Shown: positions 1 through 6,650, numbered from the stretch's first letter. The stretch: 7,422 nucleotides of DNA from an uncultured Lachnospiraceae bacterium (GCA_902797015.1 CADBRG010000270.1:1-7422), one strand, 5' to 3'. Notes: generated by a model not told the origin, from the sequence alone. A program made the numbers and translations.

Positions 1-48
1 AATGCAGCGGGCGGAGCTCAAGCAGTTATCATTTTTCATAATAGCTAG
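1..48 (+). CDS. possible 3' end of an upstream gene (partial)
   Basis: Reading from base 1, one frame is open and ends in NAAGGAQAVIIFHNS followed by TAG at 46-48, 18 nt before the next start. The codons look ordinary for this genome, and the position suits an upstream member of the same transcription unit. A second frame is also open and runs to a TGA at 68-70 that overlaps the next start codon, so the choice of frame is not certain. Only about 15 residues are visible and no family can be named. Confidence 0.35.
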   Translation, partial: NAAGGAQAVIIFHNS

Positions 49-54
49 AGCACA

Positions 55-60
55 AAGGAG
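55..60 (+). promoter_or_regulatory. ribosome binding site of the hydrolase-TetR gene
   Basis: AAGGAG lies 6 nt before the ATG at 67. It supports this start for the fusion gene. I see no convincing promoter in the 66 bases upstream, so transcription probably begins outside the window. Confidence 0.8.
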
Positions 61-66
61 AGACCT

Positions 67-1473
67 ATGAGAATTTTAACGAAAGAAGATCAGGAAAAGC
101 AGTATGCCAAATATTATGCATTGTCTCTTTTTCCGCCGCCACATCAGATGGCGACAGACATTAAAAGCCGGATGCTCGATGACGAGCATATGATCCCGCT
201 TGAGAACCGGGACGAGGTACTGAAATGCTACGTAGAGCCGGAGTATATCGGATACGGTTATCTGGAAGGTGCATGTGGATATATTTCGACCTGTACGTTT
301 ATGCCGAATGCAACAGCAGATATGATCGACTGGTGGTTTGTATGGCATGGTCAGGAAGAATCCCGCTACGGCATCTGGGATAAAGAAGACCATTATTACG
401 TAAAGAGTGATAAACTTGATCAGCTGGCAGATGAATCAATCCCGATGAAAGAGCGGATCATTGGCGTTACACATCACGTGCTTGAAGATACCGGTATGGG
501 ACCGGAGGAAATCGTGATCCAGTTCCAGGATCCGAAGGATTTCTTCTCTGAGGAAGAAATGAAAAAATCCGGTGTACAGAGTGTCATCTGGGCAAACGGC
601 TCCACAGCGGTTATGTGTCATGCGGTCTTTGGAAATCCGAATGGAAAGGGCGTGATTCTGACATCTCATTTCTGGATCGGTTATACCATGAAGGACGGCC
701 AGCCGGTCAAGATTCTGCCGGAAGGCGTAAAGGTTCCGGAAGAAGCGATCCGCGGTCTTGCGCTGCACAGCATTAAGGAGTATTCCAACCTTGGACATAT
801 GCTGCCGTATCTGTATGCGGAAGAAGTGGAAGGACATGATGTTGTCCTTGAGCCGATGATCATCACACCGCCGGGCGAAAATACTGTTACAGCGGAAAGC
901 TTTGTTGAAGAGATGTCGGAAGAGACGAAGGAAATCAACACGATCGTCGATGCAGCGATTCGGGTTGCGCGTGCAATGGGCACCAGCAACATTCCGCTGT
1001 CCAGAGTGGATCAGGAGCTCGGAAAAGAACCCGGATATACTTATCAGTTCTTCCCGTCACAGTGGGAACTGAATGAGAAGTGTACCGAGACGATGGAAAA
1101 CCATATGTTACGCGAAGCATGTAAGGTCCTGACGAACCAGGAAAAAGCACCGGAGGTTCGCATCAGAGATCTGATCGGACTCTTGAGCATCGAAGCGGAA
1201 GTGATCGATCGTCTGCAGTATGGCAGCAGCCGGAATATCGAGAATGCCAGAAAATCTGCGTTTGGTTCACCGGAACTGTATGAAGAATTAACAGACGCCT
1301 ATACCGTATTCATTCAGGATGGATGCAAATCCGGTCTGTTCTATATTGACAATCCCAGAGCGCGCGCTGCGTTTATGGCACACGGAATGCTCGGTATGCG
1401 TGCATATTGCCGGAATGAATTGAGCAAAGTGGCAGAGTTCAGAGCTGTTCTCAAAGAGATGTTCGGTGTATAA
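67..1473 (+). CDS. PhlG/Phy-type C-C hydrolase fused to a TetR-family regulator domain
   Basis: Residues 1-260 resemble the 2,4-diacetylphloroglucinol / phloretin hydrolase family, zinc enzymes that cut the C-C bond between an acyl group and a phloroglucinol-type ring. Seen motifs are WWFVWHG (89-95), RYGIWDKEDHYYV (100-112), HFWIGY (201-206) and HSIKE (234-238). H109, E140, H234 and E238 have the spacing (31 between the first two, 4 between the last two) that I recall for the zinc ligands of PhlG and Phy. Residues 292-334 align without gaps to the TetR helix-turn-helix pattern (AA pair, G304, G319, G323, Y326, F329, S331, E334-L335). The helical remainder to 468 fits a TetR ligand domain. 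Known relatives are single-domain proteins of roughly 270-300 residues. The gene lies 11 bp upstream of pta. Substrate is unknown; regulator function is inference. The TetR DNA-contact lysine position is Q332, so DNA binding could be weakened or lost. Confidence 0.75.
   Translation: MRILTKEDQEKQYAKYYALSLFPPPHQMATDIKSRMLDDEHMIPLENRDEVLKCYVEPEYIGYGYLEGACGYISTCTFMPNATADMIDWWFVWHGQEESRYGIWDKEDHYYVKSDKLDQLADESIPMKERIIGVTHHVLEDTGMGPEEIVIQFQDPKDFFSEEEMKKSGVQSVIWANGSTAVMCHAVFGNPNGKGVILTSHFWIGYTMKDGQPVKILPEGVKVPEEAIRGLALHSIKEYSNLGHMLPYLYAEEVEGHDVVLEPMIITPPGENTVTAESFVEEMSEETKEINTIVDAAIRVARAMGTSNIPLSRVDQELGKEPGYTYQFFPSQWELNEKCTETMENHMLREACKVLTNQEKAPEVRIRDLIGLLSIEAEVIDRLQYGSSRNIENARKSAFGSPELYEELTDAYTVFIQDGCKSGLFYIDNPRARAAFMAHGMLGMRAYCRNELSKVAEFRAVLKEMFGV
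913..1473 (+). other. TetR-like C-terminal domain; possible internal start at M283
   Basis: From ATG 913 the frame reads MSEETKEINTIVDAAIRV, which looks like a normal TetR N-terminus, and would give a 186-residue protein, the usual length of TetR regulators. A weak GGAAAG at 894-899 stands 13 nt upstream, so independent internal initiation is possible but not well supported. The simplest reading is that a hydrolase gene and a downstream tetR gene became one reading frame, with residues 262-289 as the acidic linker. Confidence 0.55.
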
Positions 1474-1484
1474 AAGGAGAACTT

Positions 1485-2486
1485 ATGAGCGTATTAGATC
1501 AAATTTATGAAAAAGCGAAACTGAATCCGCAGAAGGTCGCTTTTCCGGAAGCAGACAATGAAAAAATGATGCAGGCTGCTTACGAATGTGGAAAAGACGG
1601 ATATATTATCCCGGTTCTGGTCGGAGATTCGGCACAGTTAAAAGAACTGGTCGCGGAAAGAGGATATGACGAGTCTGTATTTACGATCGTAGATATTCAG
1701 GATGAGGCATACAAAAATGAGGTCATTGAAAAGTATGTGGCAATGCCGGATACCAGATTAAAGCAGAAGGCACTCGGCCGCAGAATGGAGAATCCGCTCT
1801 ACTTTGCAATGACCATGCAGGCAGTCGGTGACGCAGATGTTACCTTTGCTGGCATCAACAATACCACAGGTGATGTTCTTCTGGCTGGCCAGATGATCAT
1901 CGGTATGCAGGAAGGCATCAGCACGATCTCAAGTATCGGTCTGTGCGACATCCCGGGATTTGAAGGCAGTGAAGGTTCTCTGCTTGCGATCGGTGACAGT
2001 GCAGTCTGCACGAATCCGGATCCGGATCAGCTGGCAAGTATTGCAATTTCCGCTTGCGAGACCGTATCTTCCCTCCTTGGATGGGAGCCGCGCTGCGCAA
2101 TGGTTTCCTATTCTACATTGGGAAGCGGACAGGGCGAGCTGATCGATAAGGTCGTAGAAGCTGTAAAGATCGCAAATGAAAAGCGCCCGGACCTCGCAAT
2201 CGACGGAGAATTTCAGTTTGACGCAGCGATCGTTCCGGCGGTTGCCGAGAAGAAAGTCAAGAGAGAGAGCAAGGTTGCAGGTAAGGCAAACGTTGTGATC
2301 TGGCCGGATCTGAATGTCGGTAACTGCGGCGTGAAGCTGATCCAGCAGTTTGGTCATGCGGATGCATACGGCCCGATGCTGCAGGGCTTTAACAAAGTGG
2401 TTTGTGACTGTTCCAGAGGGGCACCAGTTTCAGAAATCAAAGGAAATATCGTTATCTCTGCGGTACGTGCTGCGGGAATTAAATAA
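1485..2486 (+). CDS. pta: phosphate acyltransferase, divergent Pta type
   Basis: This cytoplasmic enzyme family (phosphate acetyl/butyryltransferase, PF01515) exchanges CoA for phosphate on an acyl-CoA, giving an acyl-phosphate. The 333-residue length matches short Pta/EutD enzymes rather than the ~300-residue phosphate butyryltransferases. Visible Pta signatures are MVSYSTLGSGQGE (206-218), the IDGEFQFDAAIVP stretch (239-251), VAGKANVVIWPDLNVGN (264-280), GPMLQG (296-301) and the catalytic-region SRG (310-312). Two usual features are altered. The HTTxxxxRP segment of E. coli Pta reads NTTGDVLLA here (126-134), losing the His and the Arg. The Asp seven residues after the SRG serine is E317. 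Start ATG follows AAGGAG and lies 11 bp after the fusion gene. The partner kinase downstream is of butyrate kinase type, so the real acyl group may not be acetyl. Confidence 0.85.
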   Translation: MSVLDQIYEKAKLNPQKVAFPEADNEKMMQAAYECGKDGYIIPVLVGDSAQLKELVAERGYDESVFTIVDIQDEAYKNEVIEKYVAMPDTRLKQKALGRRMENPLYFAMTMQAVGDADVTFAGINNTTGDVLLAGQMIIGMQEGISTISSIGLCDIPGFEGSEGSLLAIGDSAVCTNPDPDQLASIAISACETVSSLLGWEPRCAMVSYSTLGSGQGELIDKVVEAVKIANEKRPDLAIDGEFQFDAAIVPAVAEKKVKRESKVAGKANVVIWPDLNVGNCGVKLIQQFGHADAYGPMLQGFNKVVCDCSRGAPVSEIKGNIVISAVRAAGIK

Positions 2487-2519
2487 GCCGGGATCAGAAT
2501 CAGAAAGGAAAAGAACGAT

Positions 2520-3620
2520 ATGAGTTATAAGATTTTTGCAGTCAATCCGGGATCCACATCCACAAAGATCGCGCTGATTGAGGATGAAACAGTTCTTTTT
2601 TCCAAAAATGTTTCTCATGATGCGGATAAGCTGGCTGAGTTTAATGGAATCTCTGCACAGTTGCCTTATCGTAAGGAAACCATTCTGAATCTGTTAGAAG
2701 AGAATGGGATTACACTTGATGACGTGGATGCTTTTGTCGGCCGCGGCGGCGGCCTGATGGCGATGGAAGGCGGTACATACGGGATTAACGAGATCCTGCT
2801 CGATCATGCGACCAGAGGTGCGAATGGCATTCAGCATCCGGCACAGCTCGGCCCGCAGATTGCAAATGAATTTGCCAATCAGTATGGCAAACCGGCATTT
2901 GTAGTCAATCCTCCTGATGTGGATGAAATGCAGGATGTTGCCCGCATGACCGGTATCAAAGGCGTGTACCGTACGATGCATTTGCATTCGTTGAACTTAA
3001 AAGAGACGGCGATCCGCCATGCACATTCCATGGGGAAGAAGTACGAAGAGTGCAGCTTTGTGGTCTGCCATATCGGTGGTGGTATATCTGTTTCGGCGCA
3101 CAAGGATGGAAAGATGATCGATGGATTCGACATCGTTGGCGGTGAAGGCCCGATGGCACCGACCCGCTGCGGTTCCGTAGGTGTAGCAGAGCTGGTGGAT
3201 TATGCGGAAGGCAAGGACTTAAGACATTTAAGGCATCTTTGCACGCGAAGCGGCGGCTTTGTAAGCCATCTGGGAATTTCGGACGCGATCGAGGTGACAG
3301 AGCGAGCTGCCAATGGTGACAAGTACGCTGAAATGGTCTGGAACTCCATGATCTATCAGATCAATAAATGCATCGGATCCATGGCATCTGTACTGCACGG
3401 AAAAGTGGATGGCATTCTGCTTGGCGGCGGGATGGTTCACAGCAAGGACCTGGTCGCACAGATCAAAGAAGCCAATGAATGGATCGCACCGGTTTCTGCA
3501 TATCCGGGTGAGTTCGAGATGGAAGCGATGGCAGCAGGTGCCATCCGTGTCCTGAAGGGCGAAGAAGAAGCGAAAAACTATACAGGAATCAAAGTGTTCC
3601 AGGGATTTGACTTCGAATAA
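2520..3620 (+). CDS. buk: butyrate kinase
   Basis: The product belongs to the acetate/butyrate kinase family (ASKHA fold) and moves phosphate from butyryl- or a related acyl-phosphate to ADP, making ATP and a free acid. The 366-residue length is near the usual ~355. Motifs in order: VNPGSTSTK (8-16) phosphate loop, FVGRGGG (72-78), HPAQLG (106-111), VVNPPDVDEM (128-137), HIGGGISVSAHKDG (184-197), GGEGPMAPTRCG (207-218) and LGGGMVHS (301-308). The VDPPVVDEM-like and GEGP motifs favour butyrate kinase over acetate kinase. It follows pta by 33 bp with an AGAAAGGAAAAG ribosome site, and the operon terminator begins about 20 nt after its stop. Branched or other short acyl-phosphates are possible substrates, since family members vary in specificity. 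Confidence 0.93.
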   Translation: MSYKIFAVNPGSTSTKIALIEDETVLFSKNVSHDADKLAEFNGISAQLPYRKETILNLLEENGITLDDVDAFVGRGGGLMAMEGGTYGINEILLDHATRGANGIQHPAQLGPQIANEFANQYGKPAFVVNPPDVDEMQDVARMTGIKGVYRTMHLHSLNLKETAIRHAHSMGKKYEECSFVVCHIGGGISVSAHKDGKMIDGFDIVGGEGPMAPTRCGSVGVAELVDYAEGKDLRHLRHLCTRSGGFVSHLGISDAIEVTERAANGDKYAEMVWNSMIYQINKCIGSMASVLHGKVDGILLGGGMVHSKDLVAQIKEANEWIAPVSAYPGEFEMEAMAAGAIRVLKGEEEAKNYTGIKVFQGFDFE

Positions 3621-3641
3621 TACCCGATTCAGACGAAAAAT

Positions 3642-3681
3642 AAAAAGATGCGTTGTCAGACATGACAGTGCATCTTTTTTT
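3642..3681. terminator. bidirectional intrinsic terminator (buk operon and tRNA-Pro)
   Basis: The arms 3642-3658 and 3663-3679 pair completely (AAAAAGATGC against GCATCTTTTT, then two G-U wobbles, then TGTCA against TGACA) around the loop GACA. On the plus strand the stem ends in seven Ts (3675-3681). On the minus strand it ends in TTTTTATTTTT (3646-3636). It can therefore stop both the buk transcript and the convergent tRNA transcript. Confidence 0.92.
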
Positions 3682-3688
3682 GTTGTGA

Positions 3689-3762
3689 TCGGAGTGACAG
3701 GATTTGAACCTGCGATCTCTCGCCCCCCAGACGAGCGCTTTACCAGACTAAGCCACACCCCG
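3689..3762 (-). tRNA. tRNA-Pro (anticodon GGG)
   Basis: On the minus strand the cloverleaf is complete. The acceptor CGGGGTG pairs with CACTCCG (one G-U) followed by discriminator A73 (3689). The D-stem is GCTT/AAGC. The anticodon stem CTCGT/GCGAG encloses the loop CTGGGGG. The T-arm is GCAGG-TTCAAAT-CCTGT. The anticodon GGG is at 3726-3728. C1-G72 with A73 is the bacterial proline identity set. The CCA end is not encoded and must be added by the nucleotidyltransferase. Loop positions 34-38 are all G, which is slightly unusual at position 38. Confidence 0.95.
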
Positions 3763-3778
3763 TTTTGCGAACGAAAGA

Positions 3779-3806
3779 AGTATAGCACATTTTCCGGGAT
3801 GTGCAA
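3779..3806 (-). promoter_or_regulatory. promoter of tRNA-Pro
   Basis: On the minus strand, -35 TTGCAC (3801-3806), a 16-bp spacer and -10 TATACT (3779-3784) lie 16 nt upstream of the first tRNA base. The expected transcription start is close to 3772. The spacer holds an exact inverted repeat, GCACAT (3785-3790) and ATGTGC (3799-3804). Confidence 0.8.
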
Positions 3807-3816
3807 ATAGATTTCA

Positions 3817-3845
3817 TTGCCTTTTTGTATTATTTATACTATATT
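3817..3845 (+). promoter_or_regulatory. promoter of the L,D-transpeptidase gene
   Basis: TTGCCT (3817-3822), a 17-bp spacer and TATATT (3840-3845) form a good sigma-A type promoter, with a start expected near 3852 and a leader of about 35 nt. It is back to back with the tRNA promoter; the two -35 boxes are 10 bp apart. Confidence 0.72.
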
Positions 3846-3873
3846 GAGTATGTGTTACTATTCCTTTTTATTT

Positions 3874-3879
3874 GGAGAG
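3874..3879 (+). promoter_or_regulatory. ribosome binding site deciding a GTG start
   Basis: GGAGAG stands 7 nt before GTG at 3887. An in-frame TGA at 3881-3883 lies directly upstream, so no earlier start is possible and the GTG codon is the natural first codon. Confidence 0.8.
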
Positions 3880-3886
3880 TTGAGTC

Positions 3887-5563
3887 GTGAGAGAGATAAC
3901 ACCGGACAATTACAAGCCTGACGAAGAAGAAATCGTCGAAGAGGAGATCGCAGAGGAAGGCGAGGAAGGGACTGTCAATGAGGAAGCTTTCGACGAGGAA
4001 ACCATCGATGACGGATCGGAAGAAGCCGTCGGAGAAGAAGCTGTCGAAGAAGTAGTTGACGAGGCTGAGCCAGAATCTGTCGATGAGGGAGAAGCAGCAG
4101 TAATAGATGAGGCTGATGAAGCGTCAGAAGATACTGACGGCTCGAATACAAAGAAAATAGGTAAGGGAACGCTCGCACTGATCATATGCGCGATCGTTGT
4201 GGCAGGCGTTTATCTGACTGGATTTATCGTATTCCAGACAGTATTTTTTATGCCAAAAACTTCTGTAAACCAGGTTGATGTATCGTGGAAGACAGATAAG
4301 GAAGCGGAAACGCTTCTGACAGCCGACGTAGAAGGCTATGAGCTGACGATCGAGGAACGCAATGATCAGACAGAGGTTTTAAAGGGCGCTGACTTTGGCG
4401 TACAGGCAAAGCTGGATACAAAGGTAACGGATGCCTTAAAAGCACAGGATACGAAGCTCTGGTTTGTTGATGTATTTAGAGATAAAGAGATCCACCTTGA
4501 GGATATCGCCGTATATGACGCGGATGCTTTAAATGAAGTGATCCCGACATTGAACTGTCTGGATGAATCACAGATGATCCCTTCTGAAAATGCGACCATC
4601 TCCGATACCATGACGGATGGAGCGTTTACGATCGTGGATGAAGTCTATGGCACGGTGGCATATCCGGACCAGGTATATGCAGCGATCAATGAAGCGGTTG
4701 CAGGTATGGAGCCGAGTGTGAATCTGGCAGATAAGGGATGCTATGAGGATCCCGTGTTAAAAGCAGATTCAGAGGAGGCAAAAGCTGCGCTGGAAGAAGT
4801 CAATGACATTGCATGCATGACGATTACTTACGAAATGCAGGGGACGGACCCGTATGTAATCGATGGAAATGTGATTCGTCAGTGGATCGATGTCAGTGAT
4901 GATCTGGAAGTGACCTTTGATGAAGATTATGTAACCGATTTCGTTGAGGAATTTGCCGCAACATATGATACAGCATTTACGGAACGGGAATTTGTCAACC
5001 ATGCAGGCGAGACCGTGATCGTGCCCGGCGGATATTTCGGCTGGCAGCTGGATAAGAAAGCAGAAGAGGAGCTTCTGTTAGAGGAGCTGGAAGCAAAGGA
5101 AGATGTAACCAGAGAACCGTGCTGGAAGAAACGCGCGATCAGCCTTGGTGAGCATGAGTACGGTGACAAATATGTTGAAGTGGATCTGACCAGACAAACG
5201 GTTTATCTGATGGAAGGCGGTTCGGTCGTATGGGAGAGTCCGTGCGTTACCGGTAAGACATCACGTCGCCACGGTACGACACCGGGCATGTACTCGATTT
5301 ACATTAAGCAGAGAAACCGCACACTGAACGGGCGTAACGATGACGGTTCAGAATACCATTCGCCGGTTTCTTACTGGATGCCGTTTAATGGTGGACAGGG
5401 ACTGCATGACGCAAGATGGCGTGGTAAGTTTGGCGGTACGATCTATGTTTACAACGGATCGCACGGCTGCGTGAATCTGCCGACAAAAGCAGCGGGTGAG
5501 CTGTATGATCTGGTAGAGGTCGGAACGCCGGTTATTGTATACTGGTCAAATACTGAGGAATAA
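3887..5563 (+). CDS. membrane-anchored L,D-transpeptidase (YkuD) with acidic cytoplasmic tail
   Basis: The enzyme would cross-link peptidoglycan stem peptides (3-3 type bonds) or modify them outside the membrane. Layout of the 558 residues: 1-89 a cytoplasmic tail with no Lys or Arg between 11 and 88 and about half Asp/Glu; 95-121 one membrane helix (starting GTLALIICAIVVAG) that acts as an uncleaved anchor; about 125-415 an extracellular region that fits the peptidoglycan-binding module often attached to these enzymes (PG_binding_4 type); about 428-553 the YkuD catalytic domain. Catalytic motifs are GLHDARW (505-511, H507) and SHGCVNLP (525-532, with nucleophile C528). The start is GTG at 3887. 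It has its own promoter, and hisC follows after 4 nt. The catalytic assignment is firm; the exact role in wall synthesis is inferred from the family. Confidence 0.92.
   Translation: MREITPDNYKPDEEEIVEEEIAEEGEEGTVNEEAFDEETIDDGSEEAVGEEAVEEVVDEAEPESVDEGEAAVIDEADEASEDTDGSNTKKIGKGTLALIICAIVVAGVYLTGFIVFQTVFFMPKTSVNQVDVSWKTDKEAETLLTADVEGYELTIEERNDQTEVLKGADFGVQAKLDTKVTDALKAQDTKLWFVDVFRDKEIHLEDIAVYDADALNEVIPTLNCLDESQMIPSENATISDTMTDGAFTIVDEVYGTVAYPDQVYAAINEAVAGMEPSVNLADKGCYEDPVLKADSEEAKAALEEVNDIACMTITYEMQGTDPYVIDGNVIRQWIDVSDDLEVTFDEDYVTDFVEEFAATYDTAFTEREFVNHAGETVIVPGGYFGWQLDKKAEEELLLEELEAKEDVTREPCWKKRAISLGEHEYGDKYVEVDLTRQTVYLMEGGSVVWESPCVTGKTSRRHGTTPGMYSIYIKQRNRTLNGRNDDGSEYHSPVSYWMPFNGGQGLHDARWRGKFGGTIYVYNGSHGCVNLPTKAAGELYDLVEVGTPVIVYWSNTEE
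5555..5559 (+). promoter_or_regulatory. ribosome binding site that fixes the hisC start
   Basis: GAGGA, inside the last codons of the transpeptidase gene, is 8 nt before ATG 5568. An earlier in-frame ATG at 5535 lies within the upstream gene, has no such site, and would add 11 residues unlike the family. The 5568 start gives the typical short HisC N-terminus. Confidence 0.75.
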
Positions 5564-5567
5564 AGCA

Positions 5568-6623
5568 ATGAGTTGGACAGAAAATGTACGCCGGGTGGTT
5601 CCTTATACACCCGGCGAACAACCGAAAGAGCAAAATATTATTAAATTAAACACAAATGAAAATCCCTACCCGCCATCACCAGCGGTTCGCGTGGCGATCC
5701 GTGAAGTGACGGAAGAGGGGATGCGCCGCTATCCGGATCCGAGTGCGGATGTGCTGGTATCTGCGATCGCGGAAGAATATGGTGTGGAAAAAGAAGAAGT
5801 CTTTGTCGGAGTCGGATCAGATGATGTGCTGGCGATGGCATTTCTGACGTTTTTCAATAGTGAAAAGCCGGTCCTGTTCCCGGATATCACATATTCTTTT
5901 TATGATGTCTGGGCAGATCTTTACAGGATTCCGTATGAATGCATGCCGTTAAAGGATGATTTCACGATCGATCCTGAGGATTATAAAAAGGAAAACGGCG
6001 GCGTGATCCTGCCAAACCCGAACGCGCCGACCGGTGTGTGTATGGGGACGGATGCGATCGAGTCGATCATCAAAAGCAATCCCGATTCTGTCGTGATCAT
6101 CGATGAGGCATATGTAGATTTCGGTGCAGTGTCTGTGTTGCCATTAATCCGAAAATATGATAATCTTCTGGTCGTTCAGACAATGTCAAAATCCAGATCC
6201 CTGGCCGGGATGCGGATCGGATTTGCGTTTGGTGACGCAAAACTGATCAAATATTTGAACGATGTGAAGTTTTCATTTAATTCTTACACGATGAATCAGA
6301 CAGCACTGGCAGCAGGTGTGGCAGCGGTGAAGGATCGTGCTTATTTTGATACATGCTGTAAAAAGATCATCGCGACACGGGAATGGGTGAAAGCGGAACT
6401 GAAAGACCTTGGATTTGCTTTCCCGGATGCAAAGTCAAACTTCATCTTTGCAACGCACCTGGAATATCCGGCAAAGAAGCTGTTTGACGAGTTAAAGAGC
6501 AGAAAAATCTATGTACGGTATTTCAACAAGCCACGCATTGATAATTACATCAGGATCACCATCGGTACAGATGCGCAGATGCGAGCATTTCTGAATGCAG
6601 TAACAGAGATTTTGGATAAATAA
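5568..6623 (+). CDS. hisC: histidinol-phosphate aminotransferase (class I/II, PLP)
   Basis: A cytoplasmic PLP enzyme that exchanges the amino group between histidinol phosphate/imidazole-acetol phosphate and glutamate/2-oxoglutarate in histidine synthesis. The 351-residue length is typical. Motifs: KLNTNENPYPPSP (26-38), RYPDP (54-58), GVGSDD (81-86), PNPNAPTG (149-156), IIDEAYVDF (177-185, with D179 and Y182 at the cofactor), SKSRSLAGMRIGF (207-219, with K208 as Schiff-base lysine) and YIRITIGT (327-334, with R329 for the substrate carboxylate). It begins 4 nt after the transpeptidase stop, so translational coupling is likely. No other his gene is visible here. Related enzymes of this fold act on aromatic amino acids or cobalamin precursors, so the substrate is likely but not proven. 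Confidence 0.88.
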   Translation: MSWTENVRRVVPYTPGEQPKEQNIIKLNTNENPYPPSPAVRVAIREVTEEGMRRYPDPSADVLVSAIAEEYGVEKEEVFVGVGSDDVLAMAFLTFFNSEKPVLFPDITYSFYDVWADLYRIPYECMPLKDDFTIDPEDYKKENGGVILPNPNAPTGVCMGTDAIESIIKSNPDSVVIIDEAYVDFGAVSVLPLIRKYDNLLVVQTMSKSRSLAGMRIGFAFGDAKLIKYLNDVKFSFNSYTMNQTALAAGVAAVKDRAYFDTCCKKIIATREWVKAELKDLGFAFPDAKSNFIFATHLEYPAKKLFDELKSRKIYVRYFNKPRIDNYIRITIGTDAQMRAFLNAVTEILDK

Positions 6624-6624
6624 G

Positions 6625-6650
6625 TGCAGGCAGAGTATAGTCTGCCTGCA
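6625..6650 (+). repeat. intergenic hairpin between hisC and the small membrane protein gene
   Basis: TGCAGGCAGA (6625-6634) and TCTGCCTGCA (6641-6650) form a perfect 10-bp stem with the loop GTATAG, starting 2 nt after the hisC stop. Only four Ts follow, 8 nt downstream, so it is a poor intrinsic terminator. It may trim or protect the hisC 3' end or reduce readthrough. Confidence 0.75.

Noticed and set aside
31..42. CATAAT as a -10 box for the first operon
   Set aside because: No acceptable -35 is found 16-18 bp upstream, and the site overlaps a possible upstream coding end.
2015..2028. 14-bp palindrome ATCCGGATCCGGAT within pta
   Set aside because: It encodes the repeated Pro-Asp codons of a normal segment (NPDPDQ) and is best explained by coding sequence.
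3689..3762. tRNA gene as an integration (att) site
   Set aside because: There is no integrase, no direct repeat of the tRNA end and no foreign-looking genes on either side.
3228..3806. Minus-strand open frame of 192 codons across the end of buk and the tRNA
   Set aside because: It runs through the tRNA gene and the terminator hairpin and is antisense to conserved buk motifs, so it is not a gene.
3607..3810. Plus-strand 67-codon open frame over the terminator and tRNA
   Set aside because: It consists of the terminator and the antisense of tRNA-Pro and has no ribosome site. VTGFEPAISRPP is the usual false peptide from an antisense tRNA.
5535..5567. Earlier ATG for hisC inside the transpeptidase gene
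   Set aside because: It has no ribosome site and overlaps the upstream coding region. ATG 5568 has GAGGA at good spacing and gives a family-like N-terminus.
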